Positions 15,528-23,847 of a stretch of 28,300 nucleotides of DNA are shown here, in pieces. Below the pieces are notes generated by a model. The model did not search any database. It worked only from the letters and a program-made list of their open reading frames with translations, and was not told the origin of the DNA. This stretch comes from CAYXLI01 sp964464925 (GTDB taxonomy: Bacteria; Acidobacteriota; Terriglobia; Bryobacterales; Bryobacteraceae). A program made the position numbers and the translations under genes. How positions within the stretch are numbered: position 1 is the stretch's first letter; each line of letters opens with the position of its first letter. The stretch is taken from assembly GCA_964464925.1 (NCBI GenBank), contig CAYXLI010000050.1, forward strand, positions 1 through 28,300, written 5' to 3'.

Positions 15528-16292
15528 TCAGATCCTAGCCGCACGTTTCGCGGCCTTCGACGCCATCGCGCGCATGAGCGATCCAGGCACTAGCGGGGCG
15601 AGCTTGGTGAAGAACGAGTACTTCCATCCGGGAACCACGATCAGTTCGCCGCGGTCGAAGCCTTTCAGCGAGCGCTGGACTACGAAATCGGCACTCATCC
15701 ACAGGCTCTTGGGAATCGAATTGCGGTCGACGCCCATCACGTCATGGAAGCTCGAGTAGGTGTACCCGGGGCAGAGCGCTTGTACCTTCACCGCCGAGCC
15801 GAGATGGCGCAGTTCCAGGTCCAATCCCTGCGTGAACATATTCATCCAGGCTTTAGTCGCACAGTAGCTCGTGTTGCCCGGACCCGAGATGAACGCCGCA
15901 ACCGAGGACACATTGATGATGCCGCCGGTATTACGCCGCACCATGCCAGGGAGCGCTGCATGGCTGAGCCGGGTGGTCGCCAGAACGTGGAGCTTGTGCA
16001 TATCCATCTGGCTCTGAAGATCCGCCTTATAAAAGAAGCCCTTCGTTCCGAAGCCCGCGTTATTCACCAGCAGATCGGCATTCTGACACCGCGATGTCAC
16101 TTGCTCCACGTCTGCCTCACGTGTGAGATCGGCCTCTACTATTTCCGAATGAGTGGGCAGTGCGGTTGCAACCGCTTCCAGTTGCGGACGGCGTCTCGCC
16201 ACAAGAATCAAATCGTAGCCGCGAGCGCTGAGATGTCTTGCAAACGTGGCACCGATGCCGCTGGATGCGCCGGTGATGAGGGCAGTTGGCAT
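15528..16292 (-). CDS. Short-chain dehydrogenase/reductase (SDR)
   Basis: A classical SDR of 254 residues. It has the cofactor motif TGASSGIG (residues 7-14), arginines after the second strand (VARRR, 31-35) that favour NADP(H), NNAG (77-80), a serine at 129-130, and the catalytic Y143-x3-K147. The C-terminal third has a hydrophobic, basic end (residues about 225-254) seen in SDRs that act on lipid-like substrates. It is first in a probable operon with the acid-sugar kinase and PdxA, and could oxidise the sugar before phosphorylation. That link rests only on position, and the tail could equally mean an unrelated lipid substrate. A terminator separates it from ppdK upstream. Confidence 0.88.
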   Translation of the reverse strand: MPTALITGASSGIGATFARHLSARGYDLILVARRRPQLEAVATALPTHSEIVEADLTREADVEQVTSRCQNADLLVNNAGFGTKGFFYKADLQSQMDMHKLHVLATTRLSHAALPGMVRRNTGGIINVSSVAAFISGPGNTSYCATKAWMNMFTQGLDLELRHLGSAVKVQALCPGYTYSSFHDVMGVDRNSIPKSLWMSADFVVQRSLKGFDRGELIVVPGWKYSFFTKLAPLVPGSLMRAMASKAAKRAARI

Positions 16293-16330
16293 AGGCTAAC
16301 TCTCAATGATAAAAGGGAAGGCTGAGAAAA

Positions 16331-16358
16331 AAGGGGCATCTTTCGAGAGATGCCCCTT
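16331..16358 (-). terminator. Intrinsic terminator of ppdK
   Basis: Eleven-base arms (16331-16341 and 16348-16358) with a six-base loop. On the minus strand the hairpin is followed by a run of T's (complement of the A's just below 16333), about 30 bases after the ppdK stop. Read on the plus strand it is also followed by TTTGTTTTT, but no plus-strand gene ends there. Confidence 0.9.
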
Positions 16359-16391
16359 TGTTTTTCCGGCGGACGACGTGTCGTGCGCCAA

Positions 16392-19130
16392 TTAGGCCGT
16401 GCGGGCGGCTTCGCTCTTGTCGGTGCCGCTGATGGCGGCCTGAGCGGCAGCGAGGCGTGCGATCGGCACACGATACGGAGAGCAGGACACGTAGTCCATA
16501 CCCACGCGATAGCAGAACTCGACCGAGCTGGGTTCGCCACCGTGCTCACCGCAGATGCCCACTTCCAGTTCGGGACGGGTCTTGCGGCCGGCTTCCACGG
16601 CATGCTTCACCAACTCGCCGACACCTTCCTGGTCGAGAACGGCGAACGGATCTTCCTTCCAGAGTTTCGTGTCGGTGTAGTGCTTTACGAACTTCGTGTA
16701 GTCGTCACGCGAGATGCCGAGCGTGGTCTGCGTAAGGTCGTTCGTGCCGAAGCTGAAGAATTCCGCTTCGGTCGCGATCTGGTCGGCGGTGATGGCAGCG
16801 CGCGGGATCTCGATCATGGTGCCGATCATGTACTTGAGCTTGATGCCGGCAGCCTTGATCACTTCCTTCGCGACGCGCTCTACGATTTCCTTCTGCGCCT
16901 TCAACTCGGTGACGTTGCCGACGAGCGGGATCATGACCTCCGGAATCACCTTCACGCCCTTCTTCGCAACCTTAACGGCCGCTTCGAAGATGGCCCGGGC
17001 CTGCATTTCGGTGATGTCCGGCAGCACGATACCCAGACGGCAGCCGCGGAAGCCGAGCATCGGGTTGAATTCATGGAGTTCTTCCACGCGCTGCAGCAGT
17101 TCCGGCAACTTCTTCTTCAGCTCGCCGACCGGAATGTTGTACTGCGCCGACATTTCCTTCTTGGTCTTGGTATCGGCGTACGGCAGCTTGGCGAGATCCA
17201 CCATGAGGTTCTCGCGCTTCGGCAGGAATTCATGCAGCGGCGGGTCAAGCGTACGGATGACGACCGGGAAGCCGTCCATCGCGGTGAAGAGACCCTCGAA
17301 ATCCTTGCGCTGCATCGGGAGCAGCTTGTTCAGGGCCTGCTTGCGGGTTTTTTCGTCGCGAGCCAGAATCATCGCCTGCATGTGCGGGATGCGGTCCTCG
17401 GCGAAGAACATGTGCTCCGTGCGGCAGAGGCCGATGCCCTCGGCTCCGAAGCCGCGGGCGGCCTTGGCGTCGCGAGGGATGTCGGCATTGGCGCGCACGC
17501 CGAACTTGCCGCGATACTTGTCCGCCATCGTCATAAACTTGGCGAGGTAACCGGACTTCGTATCGGGCTCGATGGTCTTGGCTTGGCCGAGGAACACATC
17601 GCCAGTCGTGCCGTCGAGCGATAGCCAATCCCCTTCCTTCACGACCACCTTCTTGCCATTCGCGGTCACGTTGGCGACCTTCTTGTGCTCGTCGATTTCG
17701 ATTGCGCCGGCGCCGACGATGCAGGGGCGGCCCATACCGCGGGCTACGACGGCAGCGTGCGAGGACTTGCCGCCGACCGCGGTCAGAATGCCCCTGGAGA
17801 CGTCCATACCGTGGATGTCATCCGGAGTCGTTTCCTTGCGGAGCAGAATGACGGGCGCATGAGCCGACATTTCAACAGCGTCTTCCGCGGAGAACGCAAC
17901 CCGGCCTACAGCGGCGCCGGGGGATGCAGCGATACCAGTGGCGAGCTTCGTGGCGGACTTCAGCGAAGCTTTCTCGAAAACAGGGTGCAGCAGCTGATCG
18001 AGCTGAGCCGGAGCAACGCGAAGAACGGCCGTCTTCTCATCGATCAAGCCTTCCGCGGCCATATCGACCGCAACGCGGACGGCGGCCGGACCGGTACGCT
18101 TGCCGTTGCGGGTCTGCAGCATCCAGAGCTTGTTTTCCTGGACCGTGAACTCGAAATCCTGCATGTCCTTGTAGTGCTTCTCGAGCATGGTGGTGATTTC
18201 GCGGAGTTCTTTGTAAGCCGCGGGCATGACGGTCGCGAGATCGCTGATCGGTTCTGGGGTGCGGATGCCAGCGACGACGTCTTCGCCCTGCGCATTGATG
18301 AGGAACTCACCGTAGAAGACCTTCTCGCCGGAACCAGGATCACGCGTGAAGCCGACGCCGGTGGCGGAGTGATCGCCCATGTTTCCGAACACCATCGCCT
18401 GTACGTTGGCCGCGGTACCGATATCGTCCGGAATGCGCTCCATCTTGCGATAGTAGACGGCCTTGTCGTTCCACCAGGAGCGGAACACGGCGTCACGTGC
18501 CATGCTGAGCTGCGTCATCGGGTCCTGCGGGAAGGGCTTTCCAGTTTCCTTCTTCACCAGCGCCTTGTAGTCGGCGATGATCGTCTTGAGATCGTCGGCC
18601 GTCAGATCGGTATCGAGCTTCGTCTTCGCCTTCTTCTTCCGTTCATCGAAGATGTGGTCGAACTTCTCCATGGCGATGTTCTGCGCGACTTCCCCGAACA
18701 TCTGGATAAAGCGGCGGTAGCAATCGTAGGCGAATCGCGGGTTATTCGTCTTCTTCGCAAGGCCCTCGGTGGTGACGTCGTTCAATCCGAGGTTCAGGAT
18801 CGTGTTCATCATGCCCGGCATCGAGAACTTGGCGCCGGAGCGGACGCTAAGCAGCAGCGGATCAGCAGCATCGCCCAGCTTCTTGCCCATCTCGGCTTCG
18901 AGCTTTCCGAGCGCTTCCTTAATTTCCTCGTCGATCTCAGCGGGGATTCGATTCTTGTTTGCGAAGTAGATATTGCAAACCTGCGTGGCAATGGTGAAGC
19001 CCGGAGGCACGGGCACACCGGCGCGGCACATTTCGGCCAGCCCGGCGCCCTTGCCGCCGAGCACGTCCTTCATCCTGCCGTCGCCTTCAGCGGTACCACC
19101 GCCGAAGTAATAAACGTTCTTTTGGCTCAT
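16392..19130 (-). CDS. ppdK: Pyruvate, phosphate dikinase
   Basis: Interconverts pyruvate, ATP and phosphate with phosphoenolpyruvate, AMP and pyrophosphate in the cytoplasm, serving gluconeogenesis or, in reverse, pyrophosphate-linked glycolysis. Full length at 912 residues. The N-terminal ATP-grasp domain includes GGKGAGLAEM (25-34) and SVRSGAKFSMPGMM (95-108). The phosphohistidine domain has GGKSSHAAVVARGMG with catalytic H458. The C-terminal PEP/pyruvate barrel contains GFRGCRLG, FGTNDLTQTTLG and GICGEHGGEP with catalytic C860. A strong ribosome-binding site (AAGGAG, 19142-19137) lies six bases before the ATG. Upstream it has only a short space after the glyS terminator, so its promoter must lie inside glyS or it relies on read-through. 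Confidence 0.97.
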   Translation of the reverse strand: MSQKNVYYFGGGTAEGDGRMKDVLGGKGAGLAEMCRAGVPVPPGFTIATQVCNIYFANKNRIPAEIDEEIKEALGKLEAEMGKKLGDAADPLLLSVRSGAKFSMPGMMNTILNLGLNDVTTEGLAKKTNNPRFAYDCYRRFIQMFGEVAQNIAMEKFDHIFDERKKKAKTKLDTDLTADDLKTIIADYKALVKKETGKPFPQDPMTQLSMARDAVFRSWWNDKAVYYRKMERIPDDIGTAANVQAMVFGNMGDHSATGVGFTRDPGSGEKVFYGEFLINAQGEDVVAGIRTPEPISDLATVMPAAYKELREITTMLEKHYKDMQDFEFTVQENKLWMLQTRNGKRTGPAAVRVAVDMAAEGLIDEKTAVLRVAPAQLDQLLHPVFEKASLKSATKLATGIAASPGAAVGRVAFSAEDAVEMSAHAPVILLRKETTPDDIHGMDVSRGILTAVGGKSSHAAVVARGMGRPCIVGAGAIEIDEHKKVANVTANGKKVVVKEGDWLSLDGTTGDVFLGQAKTIEPDTKSGYLAKFMTMADKYRGKFGVRANADIPRDAKAARGFGAEGIGLCRTEHMFFAEDRIPHMQAMILARDEKTRKQALNKLLPMQRKDFEGLFTAMDGFPVVIRTLDPPLHEFLPKRENLMVDLAKLPYADTKTKKEMSAQYNIPVGELKKKLPELLQRVEELHEFNPMLGFRGCRLGIVLPDITEMQARAIFEAAVKVAKKGVKVIPEVMIPLVGNVTELKAQKEIVERVAKEVIKAAGIKLKYMIGTMIEIPRAAITADQIATEAEFFSFGTNDLTQTTLGISRDDYTKFVKHYTDTKLWKEDPFAVLDQEGVGELVKHAVEAGRKTRPELEVGICGEHGGEPSSVEFCYRVGMDYVSCSPYRVPIARLAAAQAAISGTDKSEAARTA

Positions 19131-19155
19131 GGTGATCTCCTTAAATAAATCCGTT

Positions 19156-19180
19156 AAAAAAAGCAGCCCTTCCGGGCTGC
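19156..19180 (-). terminator. Intrinsic terminator between glyS and ppdK
   Basis: On the minus strand, GCAGCCC and GGGCTGC (19180-19174 and 19169-19163) form a 7-base stem with a GGAA loop, followed directly by seven T's (19162-19156). It begins right after the glyS stop and ends 25 bases before the ppdK ATG, so it may act as an attenuator for ppdK as well as ending glyS. Confidence 0.9.
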
Positions 19181-19181
19181 G

Positions 19182-21176
19182 CTAAGGGTTAACTCCGGTC
19201 ACGATTTCCGAGAAGTCGGCAATCGAGGAAAACTCAGTCAAGAGGCTGCTCAAGAGAGTCAGCCGGTTTTGCCGGATCTTTTCATCCGGCGCGTTGACAA
19301 GAACTTTGTCGAAAAAGAGGTCGACCTTCGGGCGGAGCGAGGCTATAGCCTCCAGCGCGCCCTGATAGTCTTCGACGATGCGCTTCTGGTTGACCAGTTC
19401 GCGCAGCTTGAGGAATTCGGCGTAGAGGTCGGCTTCCGGACCTGCTTCGAGCAGTGCGGCCTCGATAGATGCGCTCGGCCTGGCTTCGGCTTGGCGGAGG
19501 ATATTCTGAATGCGCTTGAAGCTGGCCGCGAGGGGCTCGAAATTCTCCGTCGGGCGAACCTCGCGGAGGGCAGTGAGGCGGCTTGCTACGTTGAGCAGGT
19601 TCTCATAGCCGGAGGCGAGCACCGCGTTCACTTCGTCATAGCGGAAGCCGCGTACATCCTTGAAGTAGTAGCGGAGCCGATCGATAAAAAATTCTTCCAG
19701 TTCCTTGTTGCCGCCCGTGAGGAATGACATCGGAACGTGAACGCGGCCTTCGATGATAATGCGCACGGCGCCTTGCGCCGCACGGCGGAGTGCAAAGGGA
19801 TCCTTCGATCCGGTAGGCACCATGCCGATGGCGAAACATTTCTGCAGCGTATCGAGCTTGTCCGCAAGCGAGACCACACGGCCGGTCTCAGTGGACGGAA
19901 TGTCATCGTCCATGCTGGTAGGCCGGTATTGCTCATAGATGGCCTTCCAGACTTCTTCAGGCTCGCCCTGCTGTTTGGCGTACAAACCGCCGACCACGCC
20001 CTGCAGTTCGGTAAATTCCTTTACCATTTCGGTGGTCAGGTCGCACTTGGCGAGCAGCGCCGCGCGAGAGGCACTCTTCGGGTTGCGGCCGATCTTCTTT
20101 GCAATGGTTTCAGCAAGGGCGGCGTTGCGTTCGGTTTTTTCGAAATAGCTGCCCAGCTTGGCCTGGAAGGTAACGTTCTTCAGATCCTCAACACGCTCTT
20201 CGAGGCCGCGGCGCAAGTCGACATCCCAAAAGAAGCGCGCATCATTGAAGCGGGCCCGCAAGACGCGCTCATTCCCCATGCGCACCAGTCCGTCGGGATC
20301 CGCACTGGTGTTCATGACCGCGACGAACTCGTTGGAGAGCCTGCCGTCTGAATCCTCCACCGAGAAGTAGCGCTGGTGATGACGCATGACCGTCGTGAGG
20401 ATCTCCTGCGGTAGCTCCAGGTATTGCTTGTCAAAGCTGCCGCGGATGGTGCTCGGGCACTCGGTGAGATACACGAGCGTTTCGAGCAAAGCATCGTCCC
20501 GGCGGACACCGTTCGTTAGCGAGTCCGAAATGATCTGGCGGCGCTGCTGGGAGCTGAGAATGACGGAGTTCTTGCGGAGTTGATCTTCATAGTTGGAGAC
20601 GGTCACTGTTGCCGAGCCGCCAAGGACGCGATGGCCTTGCGTGACCTTGCCGGACTTAACGCCGGCAAATTCGCAAGGAATAACCTGCTCTCCAAGCAGC
20701 GCTACGATCCAGCGGATGGGGCGGATGAAACGCGGGCCGCCCTTACCGGTCCAGTACATCGTCTTTGGGAAATAGATTCTGCCGATTATGCCTGGTATCG
20801 CTTCGCCCAGAATATCCGCTGCGGCGCGTCCGGAAACCTTCTTGGAATACGTATAGTATTCGCCCTTCGGTGTAGTCGTGACGGCGAGTTGTTCAGCAAG
20901 GATGCCGGCCTTGCGGGCGAAGCCCTCAAGAGCTTTCGCGGGCGCACCCTTTGCGGGACCCGTGAGGAGTTCTTCCCGATCCTGCTGTCGTTCGGGAATG
21001 CCGTGAGCGCGGAGCACGAGACGCCGCGGAGTAGCATCGGTGTGGATCGAATGGGCATCGAGCTTGTTCTGATCCAGAACGGCGCGAAACAGGTCTTCAA
21101 TGTCCTTCAGCGCAGGAACGATCATCCAATCGGGAATTTCTTCAACGCCGATTTCGAGGAGGAACGGGAGCGCCAT
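19182..21176 (-). CDS. glyS: Glycine-tRNA ligase beta subunit
   Basis: Beta chain of the bacterial tetrameric (alpha2-beta2) glycyl-tRNA synthetase, which mainly binds tRNA-Gly. The 664 residues cover almost the whole family length. The N-terminus is typical (LPFLLEIGVEEIPDWMI), with LRFIRPIRW-type sequence (PRFIRPIRWIVALL) near residue 130 and the central HD-like region containing KCDLTTEMVKEFTELQG and the stretch starting LADKLDTL. The C-terminal anticodon-binding portion (about 560-655) is present. It starts three bases after the alpha subunit gene and ends in a terminator, so recO-glyQ-glyS is one unit. The presence of this two-chain form fits most Gram-negative lineages. Confidence 0.97.
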   Translation of the reverse strand: MALPFLLEIGVEEIPDWMIVPALKDIEDLFRAVLDQNKLDAHSIHTDATPRRLVLRAHGIPERQQDREELLTGPAKGAPAKALEGFARKAGILAEQLAVTTTPKGEYYTYSKKVSGRAAADILGEAIPGIIGRIYFPKTMYWTGKGGPRFIRPIRWIVALLGEQVIPCEFAGVKSGKVTQGHRVLGGSATVTVSNYEDQLRKNSVILSSQQRRQIISDSLTNGVRRDDALLETLVYLTECPSTIRGSFDKQYLELPQEILTTVMRHHQRYFSVEDSDGRLSNEFVAVMNTSADPDGLVRMGNERVLRARFNDARFFWDVDLRRGLEERVEDLKNVTFQAKLGSYFEKTERNAALAETIAKKIGRNPKSASRAALLAKCDLTTEMVKEFTELQGVVGGLYAKQQGEPEEVWKAIYEQYRPTSMDDDIPSTETGRVVSLADKLDTLQKCFAIGMVPTGSKDPFALRRAAQGAVRIIIEGRVHVPMSFLTGGNKELEEFFIDRLRYYFKDVRGFRYDEVNAVLASGYENLLNVASRLTALREVRPTENFEPLAASFKRIQNILRQAEARPSASIEAALLEAGPEADLYAEFLKLRELVNQKRIVEDYQGALEAIASLRPKVDLFFDKVLVNAPDEKIRQNRLTLLSSLLTEFSSIADFSEIVTGVNP

Positions 21177-21179
21177 CGC

Positions 21180-22106
21180 TTATGCGACCTCCCCGGCAAC
21201 TGACAGAGAATCCGTTTGGCCGGCCTGATCGAGCCAAAGATGGGCGACGCCGACCGCTAGCTTGCGCACGCGCCCGATGATGCCGACGCGCTCCGTCACA
21301 CTGATCGCGCCGCGTGCATCCAGCAGGTTGAACGTATGGGAGCACTTCAGAACGTGATCGTATGCGGCCAAAACAGGGAAGCGGCCCTTCGGTTCATACG
21401 ATGGATAGAGGTTCAACAAACGCTGGCACTCTCCTTCATGGATCTCGAAGAGTTTCCAGAGCATCGCGATGTCCGCCATCTCGAAGTTGTACACAGAGAA
21501 CTGTTGCTCATCCGCGAAGCGGACCTCCCGGTAGGAGACAGGCGCGTAATTGCCGGCGCGCGGGGTCCACTCGATGTCGTACACGCTTTCCTTTCCTTGC
21601 AGGAAGGCCACCAGGCGTTCCAGCCCATAAGTGATTTCAGCGGGTACAAGATCAAGATCGACGCCGCCACACTGCTGGAAATAAGTGAACTGCGTGATCT
21701 CCATGCCGTCTAGCATGACTTGCCAGCCAATGCCCCATGCGCCGAGCGTGGGCGACTCCCAGTTGTCTTCTTCGAACTTGATGTCGTGCTTGCGGAGATC
21801 GATCCCGATGGCTTCAAGGCTCTTCAAGTACTGTTCGAGAATGTCGTCCGGTGAGGGCTTCAGAATGACCTGAAGTTGCTGGTGCTTGTAGAGGCGGTTC
21901 GGGTTCTCACCATAACGGCCGTCGGCGGGGCGGCGGCTGGGCTGGACGTAGGCGACGCGGTAAGGCTTCGGGCCAAGGACGCGAAGGAAAGTCTCCGGGC
22001 ACATGGTGCCCGCGCCCACTTCATTGTCGTACGGCTCCTGGATAATGCATCCGCGATCAGACCAATATCGTTTTAATTTGAAGAGCGTTTCTTGGAAGGA
22101 ATCCAT
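21180..22106 (-). CDS. glyQ: Glycine-tRNA ligase alpha subunit
   Basis: Catalytic alpha chain of the tetrameric glycyl-tRNA synthetase. It activates glycine and charges tRNA-Gly. The length of 308 residues matches the family. Conserved blocks include the N-terminal FKLKRYWSDRGCIIQEPYD, the motif GAGTMCPETFLRVLGP (near 31-46), YVQPSRRPADGRYGENPNR, and FEEDNWESPTLGAWGIGWQV (about 110-129). It is preceded by recO with a 13-base gap and followed by glyS after three bases. No clear ribosome-binding site is visible before the ATG, which suggests reliance on translation coming from recO. Confidence 0.97.
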   Translation of the reverse strand: MDSFQETLFKLKRYWSDRGCIIQEPYDNEVGAGTMCPETFLRVLGPKPYRVAYVQPSRRPADGRYGENPNRLYKHQQLQVILKPSPDDILEQYLKSLEAIGIDLRKHDIKFEEDNWESPTLGAWGIGWQVMLDGMEITQFTYFQQCGGVDLDLVPAEITYGLERLVAFLQGKESVYDIEWTPRAGNYAPVSYREVRFADEQQFSVYNFEMADIAMLWKLFEIHEGECQRLLNLYPSYEPKGRFPVLAAYDHVLKCSHTFNLLDARGAISVTERVGIIGRVRKLAVGVAHLWLDQAGQTDSLSVAGEVA

Positions 22107-22119
22107 CTGTTTCGTGCGG

Positions 22120-22761
22120 TTATAGGGTCTCGAGGAGGTGAGCGGTATGGAGTTTATGTTCGACGTGGTCCTGGATTTGGCGAACCAGGAAACGGCGCAA
22201 GTCGGCCGCGGTGCTACGCGTCCACTCCGTGGTGGTCAGTTGATGAATTGGCGTCACCATCATCTCTTCAGCAATGCGTCTGGACTCGGCGGCGACCCGG
22301 AGTTCAGGAAGAATACCGGAGAGGCGAACGGCCCAGAGGCTGAAATACAAGACCGAAGGCCAAACGGCCCCGGCCGGATCCCTGCGCATATGAGCCAGCA
22401 CGGCAAGCAGCAGGCGGAAGAACCGCTCACTTGGCTCATGCGGCGGCAGGAGCTGTTCGGAAACTTCGGCGAAGAAGTCCAGTGCGACGGACGCCGAGTA
22501 ATCTCCGAGAACGCCGAACTGCGACTGGATCAACTCACAGTTATAAAGGTTGGCCAGTTCGCGATTCTCCCGCAGCAAGTAGACCATTCGTACCTGCGAG
22601 AGCCGTTCGAGACCCGAGCCGAATTGGTTTTTCGGTTTCCGGGCACGTTTTGCGACTCCCCTGAGCTTGCCCTGATCGCGCGTGAAAAAACTGACGATCA
22701 AGTCGGCTTCCTTGAGCGGATACGTACGCAAAACTAGAGTTTCGCTCGCCTGAGCCGCCAT
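22120..22761 (-). CDS. recO: DNA repair protein RecO
   Basis: Recombination mediator that works with RecR (and RecF) to load RecA on single-stranded DNA and to anneal strands. I prefer the ATG at 22761 because the protein then starts directly before the oligonucleotide-binding fold (ETLVLRTYPLKEADLIVSFFT), giving 213 residues; a start at 22800 would add 13 uncharacteristic residues. The OB fold (about 5-80) is standard, including GKLRGVAKRARKPKN. The helical C-terminal domain is there, but the four-cysteine zinc module found in many bacterial RecO proteins is absent: no Cys pair occurs after about residue 80. It heads the recO-glyQ-glyS unit. Confidence 0.9.
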   Translation of the reverse strand: MAAQASETLVLRTYPLKEADLIVSFFTRDQGKLRGVAKRARKPKNQFGSGLERLSQVRMVYLLRENRELANLYNCELIQSQFGVLGDYSASVALDFFAEVSEQLLPPHEPSERFFRLLLAVLAHMRRDPAGAVWPSVLYFSLWAVRLSGILPELRVAAESRRIAEEMMVTPIHQLTTTEWTRSTAADLRRFLVRQIQDHVEHKLHTAHLLETL

Positions 22762-22834
22762 AGTTTGGCGTTGCGCTTTACAAGCTTCAGCGTAGCACAT
22801 GGAGTGAGTGGGAGTCCGTTTTCAATCGCCCGGT

Positions 22835-22854
22835 TTCGTCGCCCCACTGACGAA
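22835..22854. repeat. Inverted repeat between the SelW-like gene and recO
   Basis: TTCGTC (22835-22840) and GACGAA (22849-22854) form a six-base stem with an eight-base loop. There is no T-run, so it is not a normal intrinsic terminator. It may end the TetR/SelW-like transcript or lie in the recO leader; chance is also possible. Confidence 0.3.
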
Positions 22855-22867
22855 GTGACAGCGGAAA

Positions 22868-23149
22868 TCAACGGTCGGAATGGCCTAGATCCCGGCCCGG
22901 TGCGATCCGGTCCCGGACTTTTTGTTTGAGCTCCTTCATTTCCGGGAACCGGCCCTCGGTAGAGCGCGACCAAACCGTATCGCCCTCCACACGGATCTCA
23001 AACACGCCGCCAGTGCCGGGCAAGAGAGCGAGTTCCCCGATCTCGTTCTGAAACGTGGTCAGGAGCTCTTGTGCCATCCAGCCAGCTCGGAGCAGCCAGC
23101 GGCACTGCGTACAGTATTCTATTTCGACGCGCGGGTGTTTCGTCGCCAC
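22868..23149 (-). CDS. SelW/Rdx-family thioredoxin-like protein with a CxxC motif
   Basis: A small protein of the Rdx family (selenoprotein W/T/H relatives), thioredoxin-like, of uncertain biochemical role, thought to be redox-linked. From GTG at 23149 it is 93 residues and has the family layout: IEYCTQCRWLLRAGWMAQELL (C13 and C16), then LLPGTGGVFEIRVEGDTVWSR and a C-terminal helix (FPEMKELKQKVRDRI). The redox motif is Cys-x-x-Cys, not Cys-x-x-Sec. The start is uncertain: GTG lies about 19 bases after the TetR stop and has a GGGG stretch ahead, but the frame stays open further upstream into the TetR gene. It may be co-transcribed with the regulator. Confidence 0.78.
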   Translation of the reverse strand: MATKHPRVEIEYCTQCRWLLRAGWMAQELLTTFQNEIGELALLPGTGGVFEIRVEGDTVWSRSTEGRFPEMKELKQKVRDRIAPGRDLGHSDR

Positions 23150-23168
23150 TGCCGTGTGTTGCCCCAGG

Positions 23169-23789
23169 TTAACTATCGCACCTTTCTGACAACGTGCTCT
23201 CCAGTAGAATCGCGCCAATCGAGCGGGCCCGGAGCGCGGCCTCGAGATCGCCTTCTCCGGCGGCGACAATCGAGCCCTTCATGAGAATGTGCCACTTGCG
23301 GGCGAAATCGTCCGCCTCGGGGATGCCGGCGTCGGAAGCGAGCGAGGCGACAAAATCCCGGATGCGCGCGAGATAATGGGCGCTCTCGTCATGAATACGA
23401 GCGGAAGAGCCGCCTGAGTGCTCCAACAGCGCATTGATGAACGAACAGCCTTCGAACCCTTCCTGGTGAAACCACTGGTTGAAAACGTCGAAGATAGCCA
23501 GGAGGCGTCCGGCGGGATCATTTGTACGCCGTTCCACCTCAGACCGGAGCCAGTCAATCGTCCAGACCCGTTCGCGGCGTTCCAGGAAAGCAAGGACCAG
23601 TTCGTCCTTCGATTCGAAGTGCCGGTAGAGCGTCATCCGGGCCACTCCCGAGCGCAGAACGATGGCGTTAACACCGACCGATTTCACTCCGTGACGGGAA
23701 AACAATTCGTAAGCAGCCTCCAGAATGCGCACACGGGCGCTCTGATGGACACGCCGCGCTGGAGCGGTTACAACTTGGGGTGTGTCCAT
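23169..23789 (-). CDS. TetR-family transcriptional regulator
   Basis: A 206-residue dimeric DNA-binding repressor type. The helix-turn-helix domain is at the N-terminus (about 17-63: ARVRILEAAYELFSRHGV, then GVNAIVLRSGVARMTLYRHF and KDELVLAFL). The C-terminal part is the ligand- and dimer-forming helical domain. I start at the ATG at 23789 because the domain follows closely; the frame stays open for a further 100 codons upstream but without any TetR character and across the divergent gene. It is divergent from the GH75 protein with 58 bases between, so it may control that gene and itself. A TATGAT sits only six bases ahead of the ATG. Confidence 0.9.
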   Translation of the reverse strand: MDTPQVVTAPARRVHQSARVRILEAAYELFSRHGVKSVGVNAIVLRSGVARMTLYRHFESKDELVLAFLERRERVWTIDWLRSEVERRTNDPAGRLLAIFDVFNQWFHQEGFEGCSFINALLEHSGGSSARIHDESAHYLARIRDFVASLASDAGIPEADDFARKWHILMKGSIVAAGEGDLEAALRARSIGAILLESTLSERCDS

Positions 23790-23795
23790 ACCTAG

Positions 23796-23801
23796 ATCAT
23801 A
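23796..23801 (-). promoter_or_regulatory. Possible -10 element of a leaderless tetR transcript
   Basis: On the minus strand, TATGAT matches five of six -10 positions and ends six bases before the tetR ATG, which puts the start of transcription at about the ATG itself. No matching -35 is seen at 16-18 bases. Confidence 0.3.
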
Positions 23802-23847
23802 AGTCGATGCGTGACGTGGTAGGATCCGTTGCGGGAGGCGACCTTTC

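Noticed and set aside
16350..19148. Two long open frames on the plus strand opposite ppdK
   Set aside because: ppdK is complete with all its motifs on the minus strand. The plus frames are His/Arg/Glu/Leu-rich antisense frames caused by high GC at third positions.
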